From Rhododendron vialii (Eukaryota > Streptophyta > Magnoliopsida > Ericales > Ericaceae), in contig NC_080561.1 of assembly GCF_030253575.1 (NCBI RefSeq), positions 7,639,001 to 7,703,000 on the forward strand: 64,000 nt of DNA, given 5' to 3'. The position numbers were made by a program, and so were the translations under genes. This document shows positions 21,039 to 38,900 of this stretch, piece by piece (positions within the stretch are counted from its first letter, which is position 1; the number at the start of each line of letters is the position of its first letter). A model generated the notes under the pieces. It worked only from the letters and a program-made list of their open reading frames with translations, was not told the DNA's origin and made no database searches.

Positions 21039-24000
21039 ATGGATCAACTAAACGACGATGTTTTTCGTCAATCCATACAAACCGTAAATCCAACCCCGGC
21101 AGAGTTTCGCCAGCCGCCCACGTTTTCCAGGTTAAACCCCATTTCTGTGTGTATTTCTTCGGCTCAATCTTGTTTTCGTTTATCGTCTCTGTAAATCGAG
21201 AATTTTCTTAGCTAGCGTTGCGTGCTTAATCCTCACTTACAAACACGTTGTTGAATGGAATGATTGGTGTGCTGGTAATTGGATAATTATGAGTCTTGAA
21301 TTAGTGTTAACTGCGGAAAGGGTTTTTGTTTTAATTAAGAGTCTTGAATTAGGTGTTGAAAGTAGTTTTAATCTTAGACGCTGTGCTAATTCAAATGGGA
21401 TATCCAATTGCTGTCTAAGAGCATCCACGCCGGTGTTTGCCATTTTATCCCTGTTGTTCTCATTTTTGACCAATGAACAGTGTCATTTTGCTGAAAAAAT
21501 GGCAAGGGTGCTACACCAACGTTTGCCATTTTGTCATTCTCATTTTTCTCCCTCTCTCAATCAAAAATGGCAACTTTGCCATATATTTTCTCAAATTTGG
21601 CAAATAAAATGGCATTTCCTGTATTTGAGGAACTTTTGAGTTTGTGGGTGTGGGGTGGTAGTTGCCATTTTTGAGAAATGGCAACAAATTTTCTCAAAAA
21701 AAGACACTGGTTGCTCTAACGATTAGAAATAGAGTGTCAGGAAAGTATGCAGTACAGGAGCCTTAGATAGATGAAGGCTTGTAGATGTAAACTTGTAGTG
21801 GTGAGGTTTTTTCCTTTCGTAAATTAGTGTGGTGGAAATATTTTTGAATCATCGTCGTTAGGGGCTAAACAGATCAAGTTGAATGGTGTACAGATGGATT
21901 GAGGGTATCTTTTTTTTTTTGGAAAGTGGATTGAGGGTATCTGACAAGGCTTGTGCTGTTATACGAGCCTTATGAGGCATAAAAAAGGGGAAGATAAAGA
22001 AAACAAGGGAATGGAAGTGGAGGTTATTGAATCATGGTGCCATATTGTTATGTCATAAACTTTACCGTGTATCTAAGCAGTCCCCTCCACCATGCACCTC
22101 CATTAGATATTTTGGTTAATCAAGGTCACAATTGAAAGTTTTCATATTTTTTTGGTTTGATGGTCAGGGGTGTCTGGGCTAGCTTACGTGCGCTTCAACT
22201 AATGTTACTATTCCCTTCCCCAATCTTGTAGAAGGCAGGCCATCCACGCTGGGAGGGAATTCACAAGAAATTATTTTCTTGCGGCATGACCCCAAGAATC
22301 AAACCCTGGTCAATTGTGTGGGGGAGCAATCTTACCAATCAAGTGGACTAACCCTTGGGACTGAAAAGTTTTCATTGACAACTGCATTAGATACACAACA
22401 TTTCCTTCACAGAAGCATATGCATAAAGTTTCTTCTTTTGCAATAGTTGACTTGGAGAGATAGACCACAATGTGTCTTAAGTACATGATCAGCTGGCGAC
22501 AGTATTGCAGCATACCATTCCCAGATATGAACCTTGCTAGTCTGAACTCTGAAATATGTCATGTACATTACTATTTTGTCAGATGCTTTCTGCCAGTCTG
22601 CCACTTGCAAATTATTCATTTACTCTTCCATCAATTTTTAACTTCCAACTTCTTTCCTTTTTCTATTGTTTGTTTATGATAACTTAAGGCCAGAAGCAGA
22701 ACCACAGGAGAGTGTTGCTGCAAGGAAATTTCAGAAGGCTGACCGTGAAAAATTGAGGAGGGATCGTCTAAATGAGCAATTTTTGGAGCTGGGGAAAGTG
22801 CTAGGTAAAATTAAACTTCCTCCATAATCCTTATTACAACATACTGCAAAGTTGGATTTTGGAACTATGGTGTACAAGTTTTGTTTATCCGAACAACTTG
22901 CACATGTGTTATTTTTTCTTTGGGCCTTGAGTTTAATTTTAACTCCTACAAAAAGTTTTGACCCTTTTCCATAGGGAATATTATCTGAACTGACATTCTA
23001 CTTTTTTAAAGATTAAGTGGGGACCCCTTGGCTGGGAAGTATATTGCTTTGTATTTAGATGATATCTGAACAAGTGACATGACTAGCTGATCACTCAACT
23101 CTAAGTGTTGAATTTGTGACTTAATGCTTGCAGCATTAGGCTTGGCGAGAAACCTGAGAAGTGTCTTATGACTCTTATTGACAAATTACAATGGCTCAAT
23201 TTTCACTCTCTCTTTGGAGTGAGCACCTTGCTGTGAAATTATTTGAATTGGAGGGGTAATACAGTGTGACCAGATGCAGTAAATTTGAATTGCAAAGGGT
23301 ATTCCAGATGTTCAGTGTATGATCCACATACATTGTCTTGGCTTAAAGTACGTTGATGTAGGCTGGGTTAGGTCAGTGTCAGACCATTGGAGTGGGAAAA
23401 AGTTGTAGCAGGTGGAAAATTAGAAGTCACTTATCCCAGCTAGTTGGGCTAGGCCTTGTGTTTGGAAGGAAGAGGTTGTAGAGCAAAATTGGGCGGACAC
23501 AAGAAGGGCTATTGTAGAGGCTGTAGGGATGTGAATATCATGGGGCTTTTGTGTCGCAAATGATTGCTTTGTCTGAAGATACACTGACTAAGTGGAGAAA
23601 GCTGAAAGGTTTAGTTCTCTTTTGGGTCTTCAGTGAGAGGTGAGAACATTTGATGGATGACCATTGGCTAGTAACTAAGGTGATTTTGGCGCAATGAATA
23701 GATGATATCGGGGAAATCGGAAGAGAAGGATGTCTCTACCAAAGAAAACTTTAGACGTATCTTGGGAAGTGGAAGAATCCAAATATAAAAAGTATTCATC
23801 ATTCTCTTGTGGTTGATGGTGGAGATAAGTTGGCGACAAAGCACTTGTTGGGGAAACCACCAAAGCTGATGCAAAATTCAGTGCAACCCCTTAACTTCTG
23901 TGACTTATGTTGGTTATAACAGAGGGTAATATTAGTTTGCACTTGTAATAAAGGAAGAAAGAGGTTAGAACTTAGAAGAACAAGGAAATCTTAGGGAGTT

Positions 24001-25944
24001 GGGACATCATATTTTCTGCGAAAATATGGCCCCACCTCTGAGGAAGTTTCAATAATGCCATAAGAGGAGCTTCTGTTGGGGCATCATTGGGGACGGAGCC
24101 CGAAGTAGCTATCCCTTTGCTGGGTCTGGGTCTGAGACTCTGGAATCTGGATGTTATTGGTATTGAAGATTAGATGATCTGAGCCTCCTGCCTGATGCTG
24201 TCCTCTTTTTAGATGATTTTGGAGGGAAGATCATCAATGTCAGTGCATTCGTAATCAGGAAGTGTGTGGTATGTTCAATTCTGGTGACTAGCATGCTACC
24301 AGGCCACCGGCTGTTGGCTGGATGGACATTTCCTTGACCTTGAAGAGGAAGGTGTGAGGTCGAAGTGTTTGGTGGGATGCAAGTGTGCATTTTTGTCGAT
24401 GAAAAAAATCTCAGTTATCACCAGATACCTTTTGCTGACATATGATGTCAGGACTTTGACTATATTCCTTAGCATCTTATTTGGAGTTTTAGCTGAACCT
24501 GTGAGATGGATAGAGAATAAAAGTTATTATTATGTTTGCATATTTGAGCTACAAACTTCAACGTGCTCTAATAGACTCATCCATTTTGCCTTGTGCAGAT
24601 CCTGATAGGCCAAAAAATGACAAAGCATCCATTCTCTCCGATACTGTCCAAATCGTGAAGGATTTGACTGCTCAAGTCAACAGACTAAAAGCCGAGTATA
24701 CTACACTTAATGAAGAGTCTCGTGAGGTGATATTTTTTGTTTTTTGCAACAATGTACCAATGCTGTGTTGCACATTCAATTGAACATTCTGTTTTATTAG
24801 TCCCTTTTATTTTAATGCAGTTGACTCAGGAGAAGAATGATCTGAGAGAAGAAAAGGCATCTCTTAAATCGGACATTGAGAACCTTAATGCTCAGTATCA
24901 GCAAAGACTCAGGGCTACATTTCCGTGGGCTACTATTGATCATTCAGTTGTTATGCACCCTCCTTCATATCCCTTGCCTGTCCCACTGCCAATGCCAATA
25001 CCTCCTGGGGCAATCTCCATGCATCCATCTTTGCAGCCATACCCCTTCTTTGGGAATCAAAATCACGGTGTTATTCCTAACCCATGTTCGACTTTTGTTC
25101 CGTATGTAACTCCTAATCCTGTCATTGAACAACCACCCACCCAGTACGTGTCTCCAGCCATGCATCCAAGTAATAGATTTAATATTCCAAGCAAACAAGA
25201 TTCAAGAAACAATCCATCTGATTGTCAAGGGGAAAGCAAGTTCGAGAAAAGTGAGGCCTCTGATGATGTTACGACTGATTTGGAGCTCAAGACACCTGGA
25301 TCCACACCAGATGAGGTCAGTTATGGCCTGCTTGTTTAATTCGTAGGACAATCCTGTGGATATAATTACCATAAAATCGCATGGTTGATGGTAAAATTTG
25401 AATGGTTAACCTCATACAAAGACTACTCTTAGCAGAAAGGCATTTGTTAATGTGATGGACTGAGCTTGCTTCTCTGCGGTTTGGAATCTAACTGTGGGAT
25501 GCAGTTTCATTTCTGGACCCACCACGGGTCAATGTTCTTTTTGAATGGGGTAAATAATAGTAATTAACCTTTTCCAATGGGTCAGTCGACAGTGCAACTT
25601 CCTCAATGTGGTTGCCCCTGACCTCACAACTATTCTTGGGCACCATGTTAGCCCTTAAAATCAACTATGCTGCATGTACCTAGGGTGAAGGAAAAAAACA
25701 AGTAGAATTAAAAGAAAAGAGGACGGAAATGACAAGGAAGTTTAGTATGTTCAATAGATTTGCTTTATGTGACCCTGTAACTGATTTGCAGGATTCTTCA
25801 TCTGGGCAAAGAAAATCCAAGAAATTGCTGACGACGGAAAACAGCCTCACAGATGTAAGCTCGCCTAGTGGGTGTTCATCGTCTCAGAGCGCACAGGATA
25901 GCTCATCGAATAGTGTAGCTGGTGGGGGAAAGGACAAAGACTGA
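21039..25944 (+). CDS. bHLH121: bHLH transcription factor, bHLH121/URI-like (subgroup IVb)
   Basis: Nuclear regulator; in Arabidopsis bHLH121 (URI) heads the iron-deficiency response together with subgroup IVc partners. Exons 21039-21130, 22689-22804, 24599-24726, 24821-25315 and 25792-25944 join in frame to 327 aa. The bHLH domain spans about residues 43-95: basic region ARKFQKADREKLRRDRLNEQF, loop DPDRPKNDKASILSD, helix 2 TVQIVKDLTAQVNRLK. It continues as a leucine-zipper-like coiled coil (LTQEKNDLREEKASLKSD) to about residue 140. A Pro/Met/His-rich middle, LELKTPGSTPDE and a Ser-rich tail ending SVAGGGKDKD match bHLH121. The first exon (30 aa) is an extension relative to the short Arabidopsis N-terminus as I recall it. 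Introns 1 (1.56 kb) and 2 (1.79 kb) contain a SINE and unclassified repeats. Confidence 0.9.
22165..22345 (-). repeat. SINE-like sequence in bHLH121 intron 1
   Basis: On the minus strand, an A-box-like AGTCCACTTGATTGG, a B-box-like GGGTTTGATTC and a 3' segment GCGCACGTAAGCTAGCC resemble the SINEs elsewhere in the window. Ends are not sharply defined. Confidence 0.45.
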
Positions 25945-26006
25945 AGAAGGGCAAAATGAGAAAATCCTGGTGGTTAGTCATGTCCTATTGGGGTCAAAGT
26001 TGTGGA

Positions 26007-26400
26007 GAAAACCAGAGATCACTTGGTTGCTCCGATCAGGAGATCACTTGGTTGCTCCGATCAGGTGCTCGTTTACTTGCATGTTTTGCTTTAACAAAAA
26101 CATTAAAGAAACTCGATACTCAATTGAAAGAGCTTGAAATGACAAGACAAGGGGTGCAAATGGGGTGGATGATGACCACAGAAAATTGAGAGTTATTGGT
26201 CCGTGACTTATAGTCCAATAATTCTCACTTTCCTGTGGTTATCACCCACTCTCAATTGAGTTTCGAGGGGTGAGAATTATTGCACCCATTGTCTTGTCGT
26301 TTCAAGCTCCTTCAATTGAGTTTCGAGTTCCTTAATGGTGCTATTGAAGCAAAACATGTACCTGAGCTGTCGCCCGATCGGAGCAACCACGTTATCTCCG
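26007..26400. repeat. Inverted duplication of an NLR coiled-coil fragment just after bHLH121
   Basis: Two arms, about 26007-26190 and 26221-26400, are inverted copies of each other. The apex is TTATTGG/CCAATAA around a loop of about 15 nt. Read on the minus strand, the right arm encodes an uninterrupted piece resembling the N-terminal coiled coil of CC-NBS-LRR resistance proteins (VVAPIGRQLRYMFCFNSTIK, then KELETQLKELE and TRQWVQ), ended by a stop. The left arm carries the same sequence with a frameshift, a 25-bp local duplication (26016-26065) and several substitutions. The right arm has an extra block of about 31 bases near 26248-26278. The structure starts about 65 bases after the bHLH121 stop codon. 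Confidence 0.8.
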
Positions 26401-26795
26401 ATTTTCTCATCAAGTTCCCTCTCTTTCTGCTTCTTTATTAGTCATTTCCTTTTGCCAGCATCCCTCTATGGTGTCAATGTGGCAGAATAATTGTGCTGTT
26501 TGTGTCGATGGAATTTGGTATTTGCCTGATACCGAGCGCTTAGGGTCTACCCTTCTTCATCATCTGCATTTACAGGGGAGAAATGCTTGGAGTCGTGCTA
26601 AATTTTACTGTGGTTTCGCATAGGAGTAGTTGCATGTAAATTGTAAAGACTATCTAATCTGGGATGATGTAAAACTTCACCTTCACTTCTTGGACTTTTT
26701 TTTTTAATATTTTGTGAAAGCTAGTAATAGTTCGCCATACCTGCATTCCTATACAAAACCACATGCACCAATGATCCGCTATATAAACAAATCAG

Positions 26796-26925
26796 GGCGT
26801 GTTCCATTAACTAAAACAAGTACTTATTTTTTGATTAAAGGTGTTGTATTGTGAGATAATGATATATCTCGTAAAATGAAAAATAAGTACTTAAAAAATA
26901 AGAACATTAGCGGAACGGGTAGAAC
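26796..26925. mobile_element. MITE, GTACTTATTTTT family copy
   Basis: Inverted arms AAGTACTTATTTTTTGATT and AAATAAGTACTTAAAAAATAA surround the core GTATTGTGAGATAATGATAT. Outer ends are GTTCCATTAAC and GCGGAAC. It is non-coding and lies between bHLH121 and TPI. Confidence 0.55.
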
Positions 26926-27354
26926 ACTCGGCTTAATGATCATGCATATGTGCTTTGATGCAGTGAGATTATAAATTGAGCAGGGTGCTAGGATATTGTT
27001 AAATAGGATGAGATAAATATGATTCGTGATGATAACTCTAGACCAGCAAAGCTTTACATTCTTTGAACTCGACTCATTTATTAAACGAGCTGAAAACTCT
27101 AACTCTTTGAATTTGATTCGATTACTAAATGAACTCAAAACTCGAGTTTGAACTCGAACTCAATTAATAAACAAGCAGAGTCGAGCCCGAGTCATAAACT
27201 GCTATATTTTGCTGCACGTGAATCTCGCTTTACTAAAAAATATTACGGGGCGTACAATTCACGCTCTTCAGGAATTTAATGTCCTCATCGTTTGGCAGTT
27301 GGCACCAGAAACAGATTACCTTAAGACGCAACGCCACATGTTGAGCTAAAACTT

Positions 27355-27360
<6 letters not shown>

Positions 27361-27385
<25 letters not shown>

Positions 27386-27386
27386 C
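27361..27386 (+). promoter_or_regulatory. (GA)n tract in the TPI leader
   Basis: A perfect GA dinucleotide run lies about 50 nt upstream of the TPI start codon. Such tracts bind BPC/GAGA-type factors in plants; here only its position is seen. Confidence 0.4.
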
Positions 27387-27437
27387 AGTTGCCAGTACTC
27401 TCACTCAGTAGTTCCCACTGAAGCTTCACTAGCTACA

Positions 27438-33852
<6,415 letters not shown>

Positions 33853-35103
33853 TCACGCCACCAAAGCAAATAAGGGGCTTAGAAAATCACCGATTGATTG
33901 ATCACTTGACGAAGCATACAAGGTTGTTCAGTTTGGTGGGATTTTGATTGCTTTACAATTTTGCTTACAGAAGGGGAAAAAATACTCTGGGATTCGTATT
34001 GATATCGATTAGACTAATTCTGAAGTTAATATACGGTATTTTATACACCCCATATTTGAGGACTTTTTTTATTATTATAATTGTGCTATTTTAGCATACA
34101 ATTTCCCACTTATCTTGTATTTGATGAAGGAGGAAATACTTTTGGTTCAGACTATGCTATGCTATGCTTTTGATCAGAAACGAAAAACTATGCTATGCCA
34201 TGCGTAGCGGTCTGATGGGATTTTTATGTGTTTGGGTTCTATCTTGACCTTGTTGATCCTTCTGGTGAGGAAGTACTTGGTAGTTCTCAGATTGAGTTTA
34301 CTCATTTGTCCTTCAATGTGGATTGATTAATGCGTTTCAATCGGTCATGTGTTGTTTTCATAAACCACAATGAGACTCTGGTTCATGTTGATTCCTATGT
34401 AGCACCCAGGTAACCATATCCACGGTGAAGTGTTAAAAAATAGGTTTTCCCAGCAAGAACAATCGGGCAAATCGCACTTTTGTTGTGTTTCTGATCTTGT
34501 GCCCAGAGGCAGTAGCGTAGCAAGGTTATCACGTTTTCCACAGGTATATATTACGGACTTCCAATGGCGCATAGATGTTTTTTTTTCGAACGGCTAGATT
34601 GGTAGGAGTCAAAATATGGTAGGGTTACTGAAAAACAAGGATATCTCACTGAAGTCCGTTTTGTGAAAAAAAAAAAAAATTCTAGAACTAATCGAAAGGA
34701 AAAGTAGGATCGCGAGGTGAAAAAGTTTCATGTGTAATGTAAATGGTTATAGGTAGTGGTGTGCATGGGTCGGGCGAGTCGGGTTTGGCCCCGAACTCGA
34801 CCCGACATGTCGGGTAACATCATTTTTTGCCCAAAATCCGATTCTAACAGAACAAGTAGTAAGAACCGTCCGCGAGCCCGAATTTTTATGTCGGGTCGGG
34901 TCGGGTTCGACCAAAACCGAATTAATCTATATGAATTGGTCGGCTTTGGTCGTGTCGGGTAAGAAACATAGCACCCCGAACCGAAGCCTAATTTTTAACA
35001 GAAAACGAACTTGTTACAGTGGTCAACGCTGCATCGTGGGAGGAGGAGCCCGTTACATGAAATACCCTTCGGTTCTAGTTTGCCTTCTTGTTAATTCCGT
35101 GTC

Positions 35104-35159
<56 letters not shown>

Positions 35160-35615
35160 GGGCTTCCATCTCCACCCGACTAACTCGATCATCATCCAAC
35201 CATGAACAACCATATCCTTAACACATTAGCACGATACTGGTACAAGTCACTCATAAAAAAGGAAAAATAGACTACTCGCTATTATGTTTAATTCACCAAA
35301 ATATACCTAACCGGCCAGTCATCCCGTACTGCTGATCATGCTGCTTCAAGCTAGGGAGCTGACAAGGAAAGGAATGGAATGGAATGGAACGGCCTTGGAC
35401 CAGCTGTTATATAGCATCACATTCTGGTGTGTGAGATCTTGAATTGAGCTAATGGAGTTGCATCGATACTTCGATAGTAATTCAATTAATTAACCAACTA
35501 ACATTCCATCTCATAAAATAAAATAAAAAAACATCGACTGTAGACCGGTATTGCACCAAACACAAGCAACCTCCATCGGGATCAAGGCCGGCGTGTACCC
35601 ACGGCGGCCTTCCCC
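33853..35615. other. TPI 3' flank and spacer
   Basis: The TPI 3' UTR side is followed by AT-rich DNA. At 34755-34975 there is a run of GGGTCGGG / CCCGACCC words that codes apparent Arg/Gly repeats but is low complexity. At 35105-35157 a (TA)n tract runs into a (GA)n tract. No gene is seen. Confidence 0.45.
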
Positions 35616-35888
35616 CTAGCAATAGCAGTAGTAGGTCCGGCAGTAACACTTGCGGCGGAACCGCGGCCGCTGCAGACTGGACAAACAACTCACAAGCAGC
35701 AGCAAGGCTATCGGAGCGGCGGAGAAAAGTAACCAACCCAGGCTCACTACCGGGGCTTCAACGACCAGTAACTCGAAGGAGGACAGAAACCTTTTGATGG
35801 CAAGGAAGATGGCAACGAGTGCTAGGATCAGCAGGACTGGGAATGGCTGAGGAATTGGATCAGGTCTGCATCTTCTCTGGTATTTCAT
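35616..35888 (-). CDS. Small candidate membrane protein (90 aa), unrecognised
   Basis: A minus-strand frame starting at the ATG at 35888 (an upstream in-frame ATG at 35933 would add 15 residues) encodes a basic, Pro-containing N-terminus (MKYQRRCRPDPIPQPFP). Two hydrophobic segments follow, about residues 18-31 (VLLILALVAIFLAI) and 45-70 (SLGWLLFSAAPIALLLLVSCL), then a basic Cys/Tyr-rich end (RKCYCRTYYCYC). The positive-inside layout and GC content higher than the flanks favour a real gene. I do not recognise the family. It may be a short two-pass membrane protein or chance. Confidence 0.4.
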   Translation of the reverse strand: MKYQRRCRPDPIPQPFPVLLILALVAIFLAIKRFLSSFELLVVEAPVVSLGWLLFSAAPIALLLLVSCLSSLQRPRFRRKCYCRTYYCYC

Positions 35889-36290
35889 CGGAAAGGGACC
35901 TCTGTGGATGGAAATTGGGAAGGCAAAGTTCAATTCCTTGGAGGTTGTTTGGGAAATGGAATTCCCATTCCAATTTTTTGTAGCTAATAAAAAGGAGGTA
36001 GTCTGAATTGACTGGTCACCTAATCTCGAAAACGACCATGTTCACTGCTTGACAAGGTGGAACTTAGTTAGTATGATAAAATGCATTTCGTGATCATATT
36101 AACCGTTGTCCGATCATTTGATTTTTTACCTGGTCAATATTCGCAACGAGCTTCAAAAAGTGATGGCGTTCGAATGATGAAAATGGACCCGAAAAGAACC
36201 ACAAGACAAAATGGAAAAAACTGGAACGTCCAGTCCATAAAATGGACCCCTTGTGCCACAAAAATCTTTGGACCACATAGTGTTACACTT

Positions 36291-37417
36291 TTGAGTTATG
36301 CCACAAGAAAAACTAATGGCGCCGACACACCTAACCTAACTTTAAGAGCAAGTGCATTCCTTGTCATAATGGTTAGGCTAACTTTTGTGTTCACGCTAAT
36401 AATTAATTATTAATTTATACAGAACAATTTTTTGATTTTGTTCTTATTCAATTTTTTTCCGCATTTTTTTAAATTTTATGTCAAACTTTTATATGATATT
36501 GGTTCGTCTCGACAAGAAAAATCAGAATAAATACAAAATTATGACTTTTACACAAGTATTTTGAAAAATATCTAAAGAAAAGCTCAAAAAGTTAGATTTT
36601 TTGACTTTTTCTTGAATATTTTCCAAAATACTTGTGTAAAAGTCATAATTTTTTACTTTTCGGGTTCCTCTTATCAAGACGAACCAGTATCATATAAAAG
36701 TTTGACATAAAACTAAAAAATGCAAAAAAAAATTGAATAAAGACAACAAAAAATTGTTCTGCATAGTTAATTATTAGCGTGAACTCCCAAAAAAAATTAA
36801 AATCAACAAGTACTTCATTGGGCCATCTAGAACTCATAATTACAAGTTCGATTTCTAAAACTAGTTTGGGAAAATGACGGTCCATGACGTATTTTGATAA
36901 TTAATACTCGTCAATGACATTTTTAGCATTAACAAATGTTGAGTTATGCCACAAGAAAAACTAATGGCACCGACACACCTAACCTAACTTTAAGAGCAAG
37001 TGCACACCATGTCAGAATGATTAGGCTAACTTTTGTGTTCACGCTAATATTTAATTTATGGAGTACAATTTTTTGATTTTGTCTTTATTCAAATTTTTTT
37101 CGCGTTTTTTTAATTTTATGCCAACCTTTTATATGATATTGGTTTGTCTCGACGAGAGAAATCAGAATAAGTAAAAAATTATGACTTTTATATAAGTATT
37201 TTGAAAAATATCCAAAGAAAAGCTCAAAAAGTCAAATTTTTTGACGAAAGAGAGAACCAGTATCATAAAAAATTGTTCTGGATAAGTTAATCATTAGCGT
37301 GAACACCCAAAAAAAGGAAAAAAAAAATTAAGTAGAAACGTCACCAAGTACTTCATTGGGCCATCTAGAACTCATAATTACAAGTTCGATTTCTAAAACT
37401 AGTTTTTGAAAATTAAG
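36291..37417. repeat. ~650-bp tandem duplication carrying a hairpin MITE
   Basis: Copy 1 (36291-36877) and copy 2 (36941-37417) both begin GAGTTATGCCACAAGAAAAA and both end with TCATTGGGCCATCTAGAACT and AGTTCGATTTCTAAAACTAG. Copy 1 contains a complete hairpin element (about 36389-36784), with arms starting GTTCACGCTAATAATTAATTA and the inverse. Copy 2 has lost most of the second arm. The structure indicates duplication first and deletion later. Confidence 0.75.
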
Positions 37418-38484
37418 AAAACCAATTTTTAAAAATAGAAAAGGAAAAAGTTAATAAGCGGAGTTGTTTTAAGAATTAAAAGCGGGGGAAAAAACAGCAT
37501 TAAAATCATTTTTTTCTTTTTGTACTCCGGAGAGGAAATAGAACCTCCTCCCAGAAGCAGAAGCAGAAGCAGAATTAGAATTTACAACAAAGCAATAGGG
37601 CTAAACCCTACCATTTCATTACAAGACTGAAGACTTCGACATTTTTATCACGATAGCTTTTATCTCTCCAATACCTTGATTTCACGGTGGCTTAAATTCT
37701 AAGAGTTCGCCTGGTCGTCTTGGCCCTGAGACTTAGGAGTTTGTTCTCATTTGAGGTTCCAAATTTGATTCTCTTGGCCAACAATTCTTGTGGTCACTTT
37801 ACAGTTTACCCCCACATGTAAGCGTGTGAGAAGCTTTGGGAAGGGCTGTGGGGAGTAGTGTGAGGTGCCGACAAGCTGGCTCTATACATTCTACATTACG
37901 AAAAAAGAAGAAGAAGAGAAGAAGATAAAGGTGAAGGATCACATCACAATTTATGTTAGAATTTGAAAAAAAGAAGAAGTTTTATAATGAATTACATCGT
38001 GCGATGTAGACATTTCGTTTTGATGATATACATGATAATGTAATATGAGAATTGATTTTCACTCTCCTTTTATCCAAATGCACTCTCTTTTTTTTTTTTT
38101 TGCAATGATGTGAAATTGCATGATTACCCTTTTTATTTTGGAAGGAAAAAATGTATGAAGGGTAGTTTTGTAATTTTACATGAATGAAGACAAAAAATAA
38201 AGTGTACATAGACAAAAGAGAGTGTGAAAATCAATTTCCATACTAAAACATTGAAGACCAGAATAAAATTAACCTTTTCACTAGTACAATTACAGAAATA
38301 TTTAGAAAATGGTTCTTAAGTTTGCATCGGGGTTACCCGGCCCAATACGCCTTCGTCCTTTTGAAAGAACTGGGTGGCCCGACTTGTAGGCTTGGTAAAA
38401 GCCTTGGTTCGAACTAGACCCATACCAACAGCAATCGGCCCATTTGGCCATTCGACCGTTTTCTTTTCTTTTATTTATAACCAG

Positions 38485-38655
38485 ATGTCTAGGCTAGCTT
38501 GCACATTTCGGCTAATTTCAGAGCCTTGAACCGGACAAACCTTTCAGTAGTTGCAATGTTTCGAATGTTCAGCTTCCGTAGAATTCGAACATGCGACCTT
38601 GAAAGACAAGCACTTGTTTGTTTTTTCATGCCTACTTGGCCAAATTTCTTGGGGT
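38485..38655 (-). repeat. SINE copy, same family as 10857-11072
   Basis: On the minus strand it shows A-box-like TTTGGCCAAGTAGGCATG, B-box-like TGTTCGAATTC and 3' end GCCTAGACATCTGGTTAT with an A-rich tail. Confidence 0.6.
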
Positions 38656-38711
38656 AAACAACAATCGGCCATTAGGTTGTGTTGTTAAATGTTTGTAGGA
38701 GTTGAGTTTTG

Positions 38712-38900
38712 TTCACCTTCCACTTAAAAGGGTGAACGTTACCCTCATTCCTATCAGTTGAAATGGTGTAGATCTCACCACAAAGTGATGTCATGTTTAC
38801 CAAAAAGTATATTGTACGAGTGAAACCTACACCATTTCAATCAATAAGAGGGAAAGGTAATGTTCACCATCTTTTAAAAAGGGTGAATAAAATTACACTA
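38712..38900. mobile_element. MITE with inverted repeat arms
   Basis: Left arm words TTTTGTTCACC, AAAGGGTGAACGTTACCCTC and TTGAAATGGTGTAG recur inverted on the right as CTACACCATTTCAA, GAGGGAAAGGTAATGTTCACC and AAAGGGTGAATAAAATT. It is non-coding, about 190 bp. Confidence 0.6.

Noticed and set aside
34755-34975. GGGTCGGG-rich stretch as a regulatory or satellite array
   Set aside because: Words are irregular with no fixed period; a common low-complexity pattern in plant spacers.
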